Source: Bacteroides sp. M10 (GTDB lineage: Bacteria > Bacteroidota > Bacteroidia > Bacteroidales > Bacteroidaceae). From it: a stretch of DNA of 64,000 bases. Numbering within the stretch: position 1 is the first letter of the stretch; the number at the start of each line of letters is the position of its first letter. The stretch is taken from positions 4,298,501 through 4,362,500 of the forward strand of contig NZ_CP060488.1 in NCBI RefSeq assembly GCF_014334015.1, in the 5' to 3' direction. Of the stretch, positions 9,144 to 17,909 are shown piece by piece. A program made the translations under genes and the position numbers. A model generated the notes under the pieces. The model ran no database searches, was not told the DNA's origin, and saw nothing but the letters and a program-made list of their open reading frames with translations.

Positions 9144-12100
9144 CTATTCCCGGATGGTGTCAACATCTGTATGGCCTGAATGTGACTTTTGATATTCCGA
9201 TGGAGAAACACCGTAAGCTGATTTGAAACATTTCGTGAAATAGGCGAGAGTACTGAATCCCGTGGCCGTTGCAATTTCGGTAATGTTCATTTCTGTTTGC
9301 TTCAGCATTTGTGTAGCTATCTCCAAACGTTTATGACGGATAAGGTCATTCAACGGCAGGTCGGTGATAGCTTTCAGTTTCCGGTAAAGATTGCTCCGGC
9401 TGAATCCCATCTCTTCACAGATTTTGTCTACTTTCAAATCGGGGTCGGTGAGATATTTTTCAATGATTTTAAATAGTTTCTGCATGAATTTCTCATCGGC
9501 GGAGGTTGTTTCCACTTCAATTCCCATGGATTGCAGGGAGAAGTTTTTGCTATATACGGATTTTAGCTTTTCCCGCTGTGCCAGAAGATTGTAGATACGT
9601 ACCAGCAGAACATCAATATTAAATGGTTTGACCACATAATCGTCTGCTCCCGACAAGAATCCCTCTTTGACGTGCATCACCATCGTGCGGGCAGTGAGTA
9701 GAATAACGGGAATGTGTCCCGTCTGCAGATTGTTCTTGATAAGTGCACAAAGTTCCAGTCCGTCGATACCGGGCATCATAATGTCCGTCACTACCAGGTC
9801 GGGAAATTCTTTCAGGACAATTTCAAAAGCATCCGAACCGTTATCGGCTTCCAATACGTTGTAATATTGTTCCAGGTGTCCTTTTACGTAACTTCGTATC
9901 TCTTCATTGTCTTCTACCAATAGAACCGTTTTGCCGGGTAGGGATGGAGTGGTTCCGGAAATGGTGTTTTCGGAATCAATGGTTCCGGACATACCCTTTT
10001 CTACTTGTTCATTGTTTTTTCCCGAGAGAACGGCAGTATTCGCCACCTCTTCTTCTGTCATGGTGTGGTTCGGTAATAGGATAGTGAATACGCTTCCTTT
10101 GGGAGTATTGGCTGTGACTCCAATTTCTCCGTGATGCAGATGAACGACAGATTGAGTCAGGCTTAATCCGATACCTGTGCCATTCATATTCTCGCTACCT
10201 GTCGTGTGACCGACCTGGTAGAAGGGAGTGAAGATTTGGGTACGTTCATCTTCTGGAATTCCTTTTCCCGTATCTGCTACCTGAATCACTAAATAACTTC
10301 CCTGATGGGTGGTGATAAGCGGAGAATGTTCCGATAGCCAGTCGCTATGTTTCTGGCGGAGAGTGTCTATATCTGTAATCAGCAGTAAACGCAGCGTGAT
10401 TGTATCTCCCGGTACTGTGAATTTAAAAGCATTCGACAATAAATTGAAAACGGCTTTTTCGAGTAAACCCTGATCGAAGCAGGCTGTCACCTCACCTTGA
10501 GGAGCCTGATATTCAAAATGAATCTGTTTGCTTTCGGCAATCTGCCTGAATGTGTAGAATATTTCGAGCAAGAAAGCATTCAGGTCGCTTTGAGACAGTT
10601 GGAGAGTGAGATTACCACTCTGGTTCTTCTGTAAATCCATCAATTGATTGACGAGAAGTAATAATCGGCGGGCATTTTTCAGAATCATGTCCAGTTGTGT
10701 TCTGATAAACTGCGGAACTTCTGCCCGTTTCATCAACTCTTCCAGTGGGCTGATAATAAGTGTCAGCGGAGTACGTAGCTCATGCGAGAAGTTGGTGAAC
10801 AGGTGTAGCTTTGTCTGATGGAATTCTTCCATGCGTTGTTTCTCCATTTGCTTCATGCGCAGGTCTAGTTCCAGTTTGTGCTTACTGTACATATAATAGC
10901 CGATAGTAAACATGATTCCCAATGCGGATAGGACATAAAGGATATAGGCCAGCGGCGTTCCCCACCACGGAGAGCGAATGATGATTTCCATTTTCTTTCC
11001 GGTTTCATTCCATACGCCGTCATTGTTGGATGCTATGACCTGGAATGTATATTTTCCCGGAGCAATGTTGGTATAGAATGCTTCTTTACGACTACCTACG
11101 TAATTCCAGTCTTCGTCGTGACCGGAGAGTTTATAGGCATATTGGTTCTGTTCGTGCAGAATATAGTTCAAGGCACTGTACGCAATGGAAAAATTATTCT
11201 GATTGTAGGCAAGAACCAATGTTTGCGTATCGTCCGGGGCACTATCCAGCAAATGAGTATCATCATTCGGTGTGATTACCTTATTGTTTACGGTCAGTTG
11301 GGTAAGTACTACCGGTGGCATGGTATTATTCTTTAGAAGAGAGCCGGGAGTAAAAGAAAGGAAACCATTACTTCCACTAAAGTAGACCTCACCGTGGGGC
11401 AGACTAATGACTCCCTGCGGTGTAAACTCCAACGTTTCGGAACCGACAAAACAGTCATAACTGCGTATCTGCCCGGTCTTGGTATTAAGTTCGGCTATTT
11501 CCTTATCGACACTAATCCATAAGTTGTTGTTGTGCTCCACCATGGCATATACCTCATTATTGGGTAGTCCCTCTTTCTTGCCAATATGTTTGACGACACC
11601 TGTTCCTTGTTTATACAGGTATATTCCTCCTCCGAAAGTGCTGAACCAGATTTCTCCGTTCGCTTTGCGCACCATGGAAGTGATGTAGTTATTTTCGAGT
11701 TTCTGATTGGGATTTGTCTCTGACATGTTGCAACGGAGCACCGTTCCCTTTTGCATGTCATATTCGTAAAGCCCGAACGAGCGGGTTCCTATCAGAAAGG
11801 TGTGAGCATTCAGTGCCAGGAAACTCCGTAGGCTGGTGAAGTTGACGAATTCCTTTTTCTCTTTGCCATACGGGAACTGATTGGTGATTTTTCCGTCCGG
11901 AGACAATTTCACCAGTCCTTTGTCAGCTGTCGTCCCTATCCATAGATTATTCTCTGCATCTTTATAAAAAGTATAGATGGCAAAGTTTTTTTCCCGGCCG
12001 AATGAATATACTAATGTGAACTTTTTGGAGGGAATATGGAATTTATAGACTCCTCCGGTACTTGTGCCACACCAGATATAGTCTCCGTCCAGTAAAAGGG

Positions 12101-13379
12101 ATTTGATGATGTTCTTGTTGAACAATCCTTTGGATGTCTGCTCAATCAGGAAGTTGGTATATTCCTTGGTGATAGGATCGAACTGCATCAGTCCTCCTCC
12201 CTCTGTTGCAATCCACAATGAAGTGGAATCATACACCATTGTACCAAAGATATTATATAACTTCTGGTTGTTATTCTCTACCGGATGGTAGAAGATGAAC
12301 CGGTTATTGAGCGGGTTATAGTAGTTCACACCACCGGAATAAGTACCTACCCAGAGCGTTTTCTCCCGGTCGATGTAGATACTGCGGACGGAAAAATGAC
12401 TTAGACTGTTCTGATTAGCATCGAACCGGTTGTACTTGGATATGTCATCGTTTCTTAAATCCAGAATACTAAGTCCGTCGAACGTCCCGATAATCAATTT
12501 CTGGTCCTGCTCGGTGATGCAACGGATATAGTCATTTGTCAGTCCGCTGTTTTTTTGATTATAGATAGATAAGTCTTTGGTCTTCGGGTTCCATTTATTC
12601 AGTCCCCTGGTTTCTGTTCCTATCCATACCTGATGCCGGGAGTCTTCGAAAATACAACTGATTGCATCGTCCGACAGGGCAGGCTGGGTGCTTTTATTGA
12701 GTTGCTGAATCAACTCCATTTCAGGTGTACAGATAAATAATCCGTGACGGTGGGTACCAATATAAAGCCGTTTTTCTGCATCAATATAAAGCTGCATGAT
12801 TGCTTCATTCTCCGGGACATGGTCGGAATATTTCTTCTTGAATTTCCCGGAACGAGGTTGCCATATACATAATCCCGTTCGGGTACCAACCCACAGATTA
12901 CCGGACTGGTCAAATTGAAGAACGGCAATATTGTTTCCCGCCATGTTTGGATAATCGTCCGTCTGATATTTGGTAATCTGATTGGTTTTGAGATTGATAT
13001 AGTTAAGCCCGTTATTAGTACCTACCCACAATCCCTCGTTTGCATCGTCTGGCAACAGGCAAGTGATATGATTGTCCGACAGTGAATGAGGATCATCGTT
13101 ATCATGCTTGTATACAGTAAATTTCTCCCCGTCGTATTTGTTTAATCCATTGCGGGTTGCAAACCAGATATACCCTTTGGAGTCTTGTGCAATGGCAAGG
13201 ACTGATAGTTGCGACAAGCCATTCTTGAGATTGATATTCGAGAAATTGAATATTCCGCTTTCTGCGGCATAAGCTCGTGGAAAGCAGATAGTCAGGAAAA
13301 TCAAGAAAGCAATGAAAGAAAATGAACGTGTATGGAATAGAAGTTTTTGTGTAATAGAAATAAGGTTATTCTTTATCAT
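9144..13379 (-). CDS. hybrid two-component system sensor/regulator (HTCS)
   Basis: Inner-membrane protein of 1411 residues combining sensor, kinase and transcription factor. In order: signal/anchor (about 16-38), two seven-bladed propellers built of two-component propeller repeats (about 45-720; e.g. DSKGYIWFATRNGLNKYDG), a Y_Y_Y domain (about 740-830), a membrane helix (PLAYILYVLSALGIMFTIGY), a histidine kinase with FSHELRTP (His866) and the ATP-binding motifs DTGKGIP and GTGIGLSL, a receiver domain with VVTDIMMP (Asp1199) and a C-terminal AraC helix-turn-helix (about 1310-1400). All catalytic sites look intact. HTCS proteins bind an oligosaccharide in the periplasm and activate the neighbouring PUL, here most likely the downstream GH88-to-SusC operon. 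It overlaps the upstream solute-binding lipoprotein gene by 14 nt. Confidence 0.96.
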   Translation of the reverse strand: MIKNNLISITQKLLFHTRSFSFIAFLIFLTICFPRAYAAESGIFNFSNINLKNGLSQLSVLAIAQDSKGYIWFATRNGLNKYDGEKFTVYKHDNDDPHSLSDNHITCLLPDDANEGLWVGTNNGLNYINLKTNQITKYQTDDYPNMAGNNIAVLQFDQSGNLWVGTRTGLCIWQPRSGKFKKKYSDHVPENEAIMQLYIDAEKRLYIGTHRHGLFICTPEMELIQQLNKSTQPALSDDAISCIFEDSRHQVWIGTETRGLNKWNPKTKDLSIYNQKNSGLTNDYIRCITEQDQKLIIGTFDGLSILDLRNDDISKYNRFDANQNSLSHFSVRSIYIDREKTLWVGTYSGGVNYYNPLNNRFIFYHPVENNNQKLYNIFGTMVYDSTSLWIATEGGGLMQFDPITKEYTNFLIEQTSKGLFNKNIIKSLLLDGDYIWCGTSTGGVYKFHIPSKKFTLVYSFGREKNFAIYTFYKDAENNLWIGTTADKGLVKLSPDGKITNQFPYGKEKKEFVNFTSLRSFLALNAHTFLIGTRSFGLYEYDMQKGTVLRCNMSETNPNQKLENNYITSMVRKANGEIWFSTFGGGIYLYKQGTGVVKHIGKKEGLPNNEVYAMVEHNNNLWISVDKEIAELNTKTGQIRSYDCFVGSETLEFTPQGVISLPHGEVYFSGSNGFLSFTPGSLLKNNTMPPVVLTQLTVNNKVITPNDDTHLLDSAPDDTQTLVLAYNQNNFSIAYSALNYILHEQNQYAYKLSGHDEDWNYVGSRKEAFYTNIAPGKYTFQVIASNNDGVWNETGKKMEIIIRSPWWGTPLAYILYVLSALGIMFTIGYYMYSKHKLELDLRMKQMEKQRMEEFHQTKLHLFTNFSHELRTPLTLIISPLEELMKRAEVPQFIRTQLDMILKNARRLLLLVNQLMDLQKNQSGNLTLQLSQSDLNAFLLEIFYTFRQIAESKQIHFEYQAPQGEVTACFDQGLLEKAVFNLLSNAFKFTVPGDTITLRLLLITDIDTLRQKHSDWLSEHSPLITTHQGSYLVIQVADTGKGIPEDERTQIFTPFYQVGHTTGSENMNGTGIGLSLTQSVVHLHHGEIGVTANTPKGSVFTILLPNHTMTEEEVANTAVLSGKNNEQVEKGMSGTIDSENTISGTTPSLPGKTVLLVEDNEEIRSYVKGHLEQYYNVLEADNGSDAFEIVLKEFPDLVVTDIMMPGIDGLELCALIKNNLQTGHIPVILLTARTMVMHVKEGFLSGADDYVVKPFNIDVLLVRIYNLLAQREKLKSVYSKNFSLQSMGIEVETTSADEKFMQKLFKIIEKYLTDPDLKVDKICEEMGFSRSNLYRKLKAITDLPLNDLIRHKRLEIATQMLKQTEMNITEIATATGFSTLAYFTKCFKSAYGVSPSEYQKSHSGHTDVDTIRE

Positions 13380-14205
13380 AGTATTTCTTATAAATCTTTT
13401 GGTATTCCTCTTCCTTTTGGAATTTATCCAGCCATGTATTCAAACTATCGAGTAAGGCGGGGGATTGTTTGCTGACTGCCCATGAGTAGAACTGCGTGAA
13501 GCTGATAGCTGTATTGATATCTATTTGCGGCAACGAATCTACTGCTGCCAGTGCGATGCTTTCGTCGCAAACGGCATAGTCGATGTCTCCGTGTGCTACC
13601 ATTGATATCAATTGTTCGGAACCGTATTTATCAATCTCCTTGATGTAGATAGTATCTCCGATCTCATTTCCTAGATTCTGAATACGCAAAATAGAGGGGG
13701 AGCCTTTTACGACATGAAGTGTTCGCTGGGCTAAATCCAGCTGGGTACGGATATAGAGTGAATCATTCTTTCCAATCTCTTTGCGTTGCACCAGCACTTG
13801 CTTGTTGAGGAAAATGGGAGAGGTGAGAAGCAGAGAGTCTTTTAACTTGCTGGTGGCTAATATGCCATAAGCAATCACATCATAACGTCCCTCGCTTAAT
13901 CCTTCCAACCGCTCTTCGAAACTCATAATAGGTGTTATTTCGGCTTTGAGTCCTTTGTCTCGGGCGAATGCCTGTATCAGTTCGTAATGAAAGCCGGAAA
14001 CGGTGTCACTGTCTACATAAAAACTGATGGAATTATATTCGGTAGCTACACGTATGATACCCTCCTTGGCAATGGCAGCATAATCACGCGGATGTCCCGC
14101 AGGTTTTTCCTGCTTGCCGCATTGACGGAAAGAGAAGATAAATGCCAATACAATAATCACTGGCACTAAATATCTGAACAGTCTCAATTTGGGGCGTGAT
14201 ACCAT
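13366..14205 (-). CDS. lipoprotein with periplasmic solute-binding (SBP_bac_3-like) domain
   Basis: 279 residues. A membrane-anchor segment (LRLFRYLVPVIIVLAFIFSF) leads to Cys34 in FRQCG, a possible lipobox. The rest is a bacterial extracellular solute-binding fold of family 3 (about 48-279), recognised by IIRVATEYNSISFYV, GFHYELIQAFARDKGL and GRYDVIAYGI. No ABC permease or ATPase gene is nearby, so it is probably not part of a classical importer. It could act as an accessory ligand sensor or resemble the binding domain of MltF, though no lytic transglycosylase domain is present. It starts 17 nt after the porin stop and its 3' end overlaps the HTCS start by 14 nt, which suggests translational coupling. 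Function is not known. Confidence 0.75.
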   Translation of the reverse strand: MVSRPKLRLFRYLVPVIIVLAFIFSFRQCGKQEKPAGHPRDYAAIAKEGIIRVATEYNSISFYVDSDTVSGFHYELIQAFARDKGLKAEITPIMSFEERLEGLSEGRYDVIAYGILATSKLKDSLLLTSPIFLNKQVLVQRKEIGKNDSLYIRTQLDLAQRTLHVVKGSPSILRIQNLGNEIGDTIYIKEIDKYGSEQLISMVAHGDIDYAVCDESIALAAVDSLPQIDINTAISFTQFYSWAVSKQSPALLDSLNTWLDKFQKEEEYQKIYKKYYDKE

Positions 14206-14222
14206 AAGTCGTATAGTTTTTG

Positions 14223-16268
14223 TTAATCATAGAAATTCCATGAAAGACCGAATTTCAGCACACGTGGGTTGATGGGGTAGTGAGGAGACAGAAAGTAATT
14301 CGGACTGCTCATGCCCTGGTTCACGTGATACATCATTACATAGAAACGTGTACGCTTTAAATGTAAGTTTGCATATACATTCACAATCGGATAACCTCCT
14401 ATCTGTACCTGGTCGTCTGTCGGTTGCAGGTGGAAATTCTGAATGGCCGGCATATAGGCAGGTGCATTGTATTTGCTGAAATAACGCACGTCGGCTCCCA
14501 ATTGCACACTAAGTACTTTCTTCGCCAGTTTGAACTGCATATAGAAGTTATGATATAGCGAGAGATCAGGCAAAGGAAGTACAGTCTGGTCACTGGATTT
14601 CTGCCAGGTCACTTCATTGTCCAGATGGAAGATGCCCAACTTGAAGTCCTGATTAAGACTTGCAGATAATACCTGTATACTTCCACTATTCTGTTCCGGC
14701 GTTGCTTCTTGGTTGAAGTAAGTATAGTTCTTGATATTTTCAACTCCTGCTTTCAGGCGTGTCCTCCAACGTGCAATGCTCAATTCCCCCTCAATACGGG
14801 TACGGAATTCCTTGTCCATATCGTCGTCCCACATGAAATGCTTGGAGTGATAATGACGCATATAGAAAGGAGCAAGCTTATTGCTGACTTCACCACGGGC
14901 TATAAGACTGACAGTATCTTTCCACAATCGGAAATTCAAGTCGATATCTCCTTTTACATTGAATTGACCGATGGCTTTTCCGCCTAATCCCACTTCACCG
15001 ATCGCATGGTAATGAAGAACATTCCCTTCACGTTTGGATAATTCACCTCCAACAAATATTTCATTTTCGTTGTATTTGTCGGGCAACGGATTTCCTTCCA
15101 TATTCATCAGTGTATACTTACTGATTTTATAGGAAGCAAATGCAGTCAATCCGGCTTTGGCATATTTATTAAAGCCCTCTAATAGAGCAATACCTATGGT
15201 ATTCTTGATTCCCACATAGGTCGTACTATCTCTGACCATCGCATTATCCGGGTCCAGATATGTATTCTTGTAATAGTCTTTGACGTTGTCATTAGAATTG
15301 AAGCTATGCCGTGCCCGTTCCACCTGGATGGTGTGTATAAAACTGGTTACGGGGACAAACTCCTGTTTGGCGGGAGTGGTGTCATTTTCAGCTTGTGGTA
15401 TGTCACGACTGAATCCCAGATTATATCGCTGGGTCAGGAAGACATAAAAGTCATGGTTACGGTTGGTCGTTGCGCTTAGTACGGTAGGAATATTGGTTGA
15501 TTCATATTCTCTTTGACCTTGCGCCATTTCTTCCGGTGCAGTGATATAGCGGTCGTCCTCAATACCTCCGTTTTCATTTGTTTTCAGGTAATTATTGCTG
15601 TATATAGCCTGCATCTGATATTTGTCGCCGATATAGCTACCGAAAACAGCTGCGTTAAAATACGCCGTATTCTGATTATTGTAATATCCTCGTCCGTACA
15701 GGTAGTCTACATTAAATCCGAAAGCCAGTTTCTTGTTTACATTGACGGAGAAGTAAGATTTGAAACGCTCTTCCCCGTTCACTTTATTACCGGCTTTGTG
15801 ATACGTCAGATTCGTATAAGGTACGTTACTGTTGGTAAAATTAAATTCCGTAGGACGAATGAAGAAACTGGAGAAAGGCTCCATGAAAATAGTCGGTTCC
15901 GGGTCACGGCGGTCAAAGAAGATGCGTGACATACGGGGAGAACCCATATTGGCCAAATAATTATAATGTCCGGTAAGTCCTTCGGTCAGGTTTGAATTTT
16001 GGAAATGATGAAAGGCAGTATCTGCCGGTACTATGATCCGGTCGCCCAACTGATTCTTGATACGCCACATATACAACTTTGGAGGCAATCCCTGTACTTC
16101 GACATTTGCACTATCCAATCTGTCCGGAATCATGGCAGGGTCTACCTGATTTCCGTATTGGTCGTATCCGTTTTCGTCTACTCTCTGGCGACCATTATCG
16201 AACTGTGCGTGAACAGTCGTCAAACCTATAACGGAAAGTAATATATATAATAGTAAGATTCGTCTCAT
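14223..16268 (-). CDS. putative outer-membrane porin (Porin_10-like)
   Basis: 681 residues from the ATG at 16268. A longer frame begins with a TTG at 16280 but only adds four residues before MRRILLLY, a clean signal peptide ending TVHAQ, so the ATG is preferred. The mature protein starts with a polar segment (DENGYDQYGNQVDP) and then has many alternating aromatic/polar strands and ends in an aromatic residue pattern (LSWNFYD) typical of beta-barrels. It resembles the Bacteroidetes putative porin family (PF14121). It probably forms a general outer-membrane channel. It is the first gene of a unit with the solute-binding lipoprotein and the HTCS. Family call is from overall resemblance, so moderate. 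Confidence 0.75.
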   Translation of the reverse strand: MRRILLLYILLSVIGLTTVHAQFDNGRQRVDENGYDQYGNQVDPAMIPDRLDSANVEVQGLPPKLYMWRIKNQLGDRIIVPADTAFHHFQNSNLTEGLTGHYNYLANMGSPRMSRIFFDRRDPEPTIFMEPFSSFFIRPTEFNFTNSNVPYTNLTYHKAGNKVNGEERFKSYFSVNVNKKLAFGFNVDYLYGRGYYNNQNTAYFNAAVFGSYIGDKYQMQAIYSNNYLKTNENGGIEDDRYITAPEEMAQGQREYESTNIPTVLSATTNRNHDFYVFLTQRYNLGFSRDIPQAENDTTPAKQEFVPVTSFIHTIQVERARHSFNSNDNVKDYYKNTYLDPDNAMVRDSTTYVGIKNTIGIALLEGFNKYAKAGLTAFASYKISKYTLMNMEGNPLPDKYNENEIFVGGELSKREGNVLHYHAIGEVGLGGKAIGQFNVKGDIDLNFRLWKDTVSLIARGEVSNKLAPFYMRHYHSKHFMWDDDMDKEFRTRIEGELSIARWRTRLKAGVENIKNYTYFNQEATPEQNSGSIQVLSASLNQDFKLGIFHLDNEVTWQKSSDQTVLPLPDLSLYHNFYMQFKLAKKVLSVQLGADVRYFSKYNAPAYMPAIQNFHLQPTDDQVQIGGYPIVNVYANLHLKRTRFYVMMYHVNQGMSSPNYFLSPHYPINPRVLKFGLSWNFYD

Positions 16269-16277
16269 AATTGGAGG

Positions 16278-16285
16278 CAAAGATA
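16278..16285 (-). promoter_or_regulatory. possible -7 box directly upstream of the porin ATG
   Basis: Minus-strand TATCTTTG matches TAnnTTTG. The implied start site is only a few nucleotides upstream of the ATG at 16268, so the mRNA would be nearly leaderless. No clear -33 element is seen. Confidence 0.35.
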
Positions 16286-16293
16286 CTTACTTT

Positions 16294-16380
16294 AATTGAG
16301 AATTGAGAATTGAGAATTGAAAAATATGTTGCATCCTTTACTTGGCGAGCAATTATTTCTTAATTCTCAATTCTCAATTT
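16294..16380. repeat. low-complexity inverted repeat (GAATTGA units)
   Basis: On the plus strand GAATTGA-type units are repeated three times at 16297-16320 and their reverse complement (AATTCTCAATTCTCAATT) lies at 16361-16379, with about 40 nt between. The arms could pair over roughly 19 bp. It lies just downstream of the oxidoreductase operon and may act as a weak 3' hairpin, or be a slippage-prone spacer of the kind common in Bacteroides intergenic DNA. Confidence 0.6.
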
Positions 16381-16388
16381 TTAATTTA

Positions 16389-16931
16389 TTAAACCTCACG
16401 GATTAACTCCATCCCTTTCTTGATAGCTTCCTCGTTCATAGGAATCAAGTGGTGGTGGCGTTCCGGCAGGGTTTTCTTCAGTCCTTTGATTACATTTTCC
16501 AAAGTTACAACCGGACGAAGTTTCAATAAACCGCCAAGTACGATCATGTTGAATGCTTTGGCATTATTCATCTCGTTGGCTGCATCCATTGCGTCAATAC
16601 GATATACTTTGATATCCTTGCGAGTAGGAGGGTGGATAATTCCGTAACCGTCATAAATCAGGATACCGCCGGGTTTCACTTTGCTTTCGAACTTCTCGAG
16701 TGAAGGCTGGTTCAGAATGATGGCAGCATCATATTTACTTAGAATCGGTGAAGATATCTTGTCGTCGCTTACAATAACTGTAACATTGGCCGTTCCACCT
16801 CGTTGTTCAGGACCATAAGCCGGCATCCAGCTCACTTCTTTGCCTTCCATCAGACCGGAATATGCCAAAATCTTACCCATAGACAATACGCCTTGTCCAC
16901 CGAAGCCTGCTATAATAATTTCTTCTTTCAT
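16389..16931 (-). CDS. 2-oxoacid:ferredoxin oxidoreductase, gamma subunit
   Basis: 180 residues, cytoplasmic. It has the family N-terminus IIIAGFGGQGVLSMGKILAY and the segment MPAYGPEQRGGTANVTVIVS typical of the gamma domain of pyruvate/2-oxoacid:ferredoxin oxidoreductases. The complex oxidatively decarboxylates a 2-oxoacid with coenzyme A to an acyl-CoA and reduced ferredoxin. It is the last gene of the operon, 20 nt after the beta subunit. The substrate could be branched-chain 2-oxoacids (Vor) or 2-oxoglutarate (Kor); sequence alone does not decide. Confidence 0.92.
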   Translation of the reverse strand: MKEEIIIAGFGGQGVLSMGKILAYSGLMEGKEVSWMPAYGPEQRGGTANVTVIVSDDKISSPILSKYDAAIILNQPSLEKFESKVKPGGILIYDGYGIIHPPTRKDIKVYRIDAMDAANEMNNAKAFNMIVLGGLLKLRPVVTLENVIKGLKKTLPERHHHLIPMNEEAIKKGMELIREV

Positions 16932-16951
16932 TGTTCTGTTGACTTTTAGCG

Positions 16952-17716
16952 TTATTCTTTATCTTTTAAATCACCCAGCGGATAGAATGGGAACATGTGT
17001 TCTTCCATCCATTTGTTAGACTTCTCCGGAGTCATCTTCCAGCCTGAACTACAAGTGGAAACGATTTCCACCGGATTGGAACCTTTACCACTCATGGAAT
17101 TCTCGAAAGCCTTGCGGATAGCTTTCTTTGCCTTACGGATGGCCGGTACGGATTGTACGGACTGGCGGCTTACGTAAGCCGTTCCCTCCAGTTGGGCTGC
17201 GATTTCTGTGATTTTCAATGGATAGCCGTGAAGTTCAACGTCACGTCCGTAAGGACAAGTCGAACTCTTCATTCCTACCAGTGTGGTCGGGGCCATCTGA
17301 CCGCCTGTCATACCATAGATGGCATTGTTGATAAAGATAATTGTGATGTTTTCGCCACGGTTCAAAGCGTGTATGGTTTCGGCTGTACCGATACAAGCCA
17401 AGTCACCGTCACCCTGGTAAGTGAATACGAGGCGATCCGGCCACAGGCGCTTCACAGCAGTTGCCACAGCAGGAGCACGTCCGTGTGCAGCTTCCTGCCA
17501 GTCAATATCCAAATAGTTATAGGCGAAAACTGCACATCCTACCGGAGAGATTCCCACCGTTTTATCTTCCATACCCATCTCCTCTATTACTTCGGCAATG
17601 AGCTTGTGTACCACACCGTGACTGCAGCCCGGACAGTAGTGCATGGCGTTATCGTTCATCAGAGTCGGTTTTTTGTAAACCAGATTCTCGGGTTTGATTA
17701 TTTCTTCTTTAGTCAT
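16952..17716 (-). CDS. 2-oxoacid:ferredoxin oxidoreductase, beta (thiamine diphosphate) subunit
   Basis: 254 residues. Visible motifs are HYCPGCSHG near the N-terminus and the thiamine-diphosphate/Mg site GDGDLACIG followed by INNAIYGMTGGQ. This subunit carries out decarboxylation of the 2-oxoacid. A purine-rich Shine-Dalgarno-like AGGAGAAG lies just upstream of the start, between it and the stop of the small membrane protein gene (12 nt gap). It acts with the alpha, gamma and ferredoxin subunits encoded beside it. Confidence 0.94.
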   Translation of the reverse strand: MTKEEIIKPENLVYKKPTLMNDNAMHYCPGCSHGVVHKLIAEVIEEMGMEDKTVGISPVGCAVFAYNYLDIDWQEAAHGRAPAVATAVKRLWPDRLVFTYQGDGDLACIGTAETIHALNRGENITIIFINNAIYGMTGGQMAPTTLVGMKSSTCPYGRDVELHGYPLKITEIAAQLEGTAYVSRQSVQSVPAIRKAKKAIRKAFENSMSGKGSNPVEIVSTCSSGWKMTPEKSNKWMEEHMFPFYPLGDLKDKE

Positions 17717-17728
17717 AACTTCTTCTCC

Positions 17729-17902
17729 TTATCTGTTGGTGAACCGTATAAAAAACTCCATCAGCTTGACAAAGATTGCCGCGCCGCATACGTAGATAAA
17801 CATTTTGAAATCTTCTTTGGCTACAAAATAGATGATGATGGCTGCAACGGCCAATATCATAAAGAGGATATTCAGTACGTTTCTTATTTTATCGGGATTC
17901 AT
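17729..17902 (-). CDS. small two-helix membrane protein inside the oxidoreductase operon
   Basis: An open frame of 57 residues on the minus strand begins MNPDKIRNVLNILFMILAVA and ends MEFFIRFTNR. It has two hydrophobic helices (about residues 10-26 and 33-48) joined by a charged KEDFK turn, so it is predicted to be an inner-membrane hairpin protein. It starts 7 nt downstream of the alpha-subunit stop and ends 12 nt before the beta-subunit start, a spacing expected for a real translated gene. I do not recognise the family. It could tether or stabilise the soluble oxidoreductase at the membrane, but that is only inference from context. Confidence 0.75.
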   Translation of the reverse strand: MNPDKIRNVLNILFMILAVAAIIIYFVAKEDFKMFIYVCGAAIFVKLMEFFIRFTNR

Positions 17903-17909
17903 CGTTTCG

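Noticed and set aside
13366..14205. Amino-acid ABC transporter binding protein
   Set aside because: No permease or ATPase gene is nearby; the operon partners are a porin and an HTCS.
16294..16380. Invertible promoter switch bounded by inverted repeats
   Set aside because: The arms are low-complexity, the segment between them carries no promoter match, the porin -7 box lies outside, and no recombinase is encoded near.
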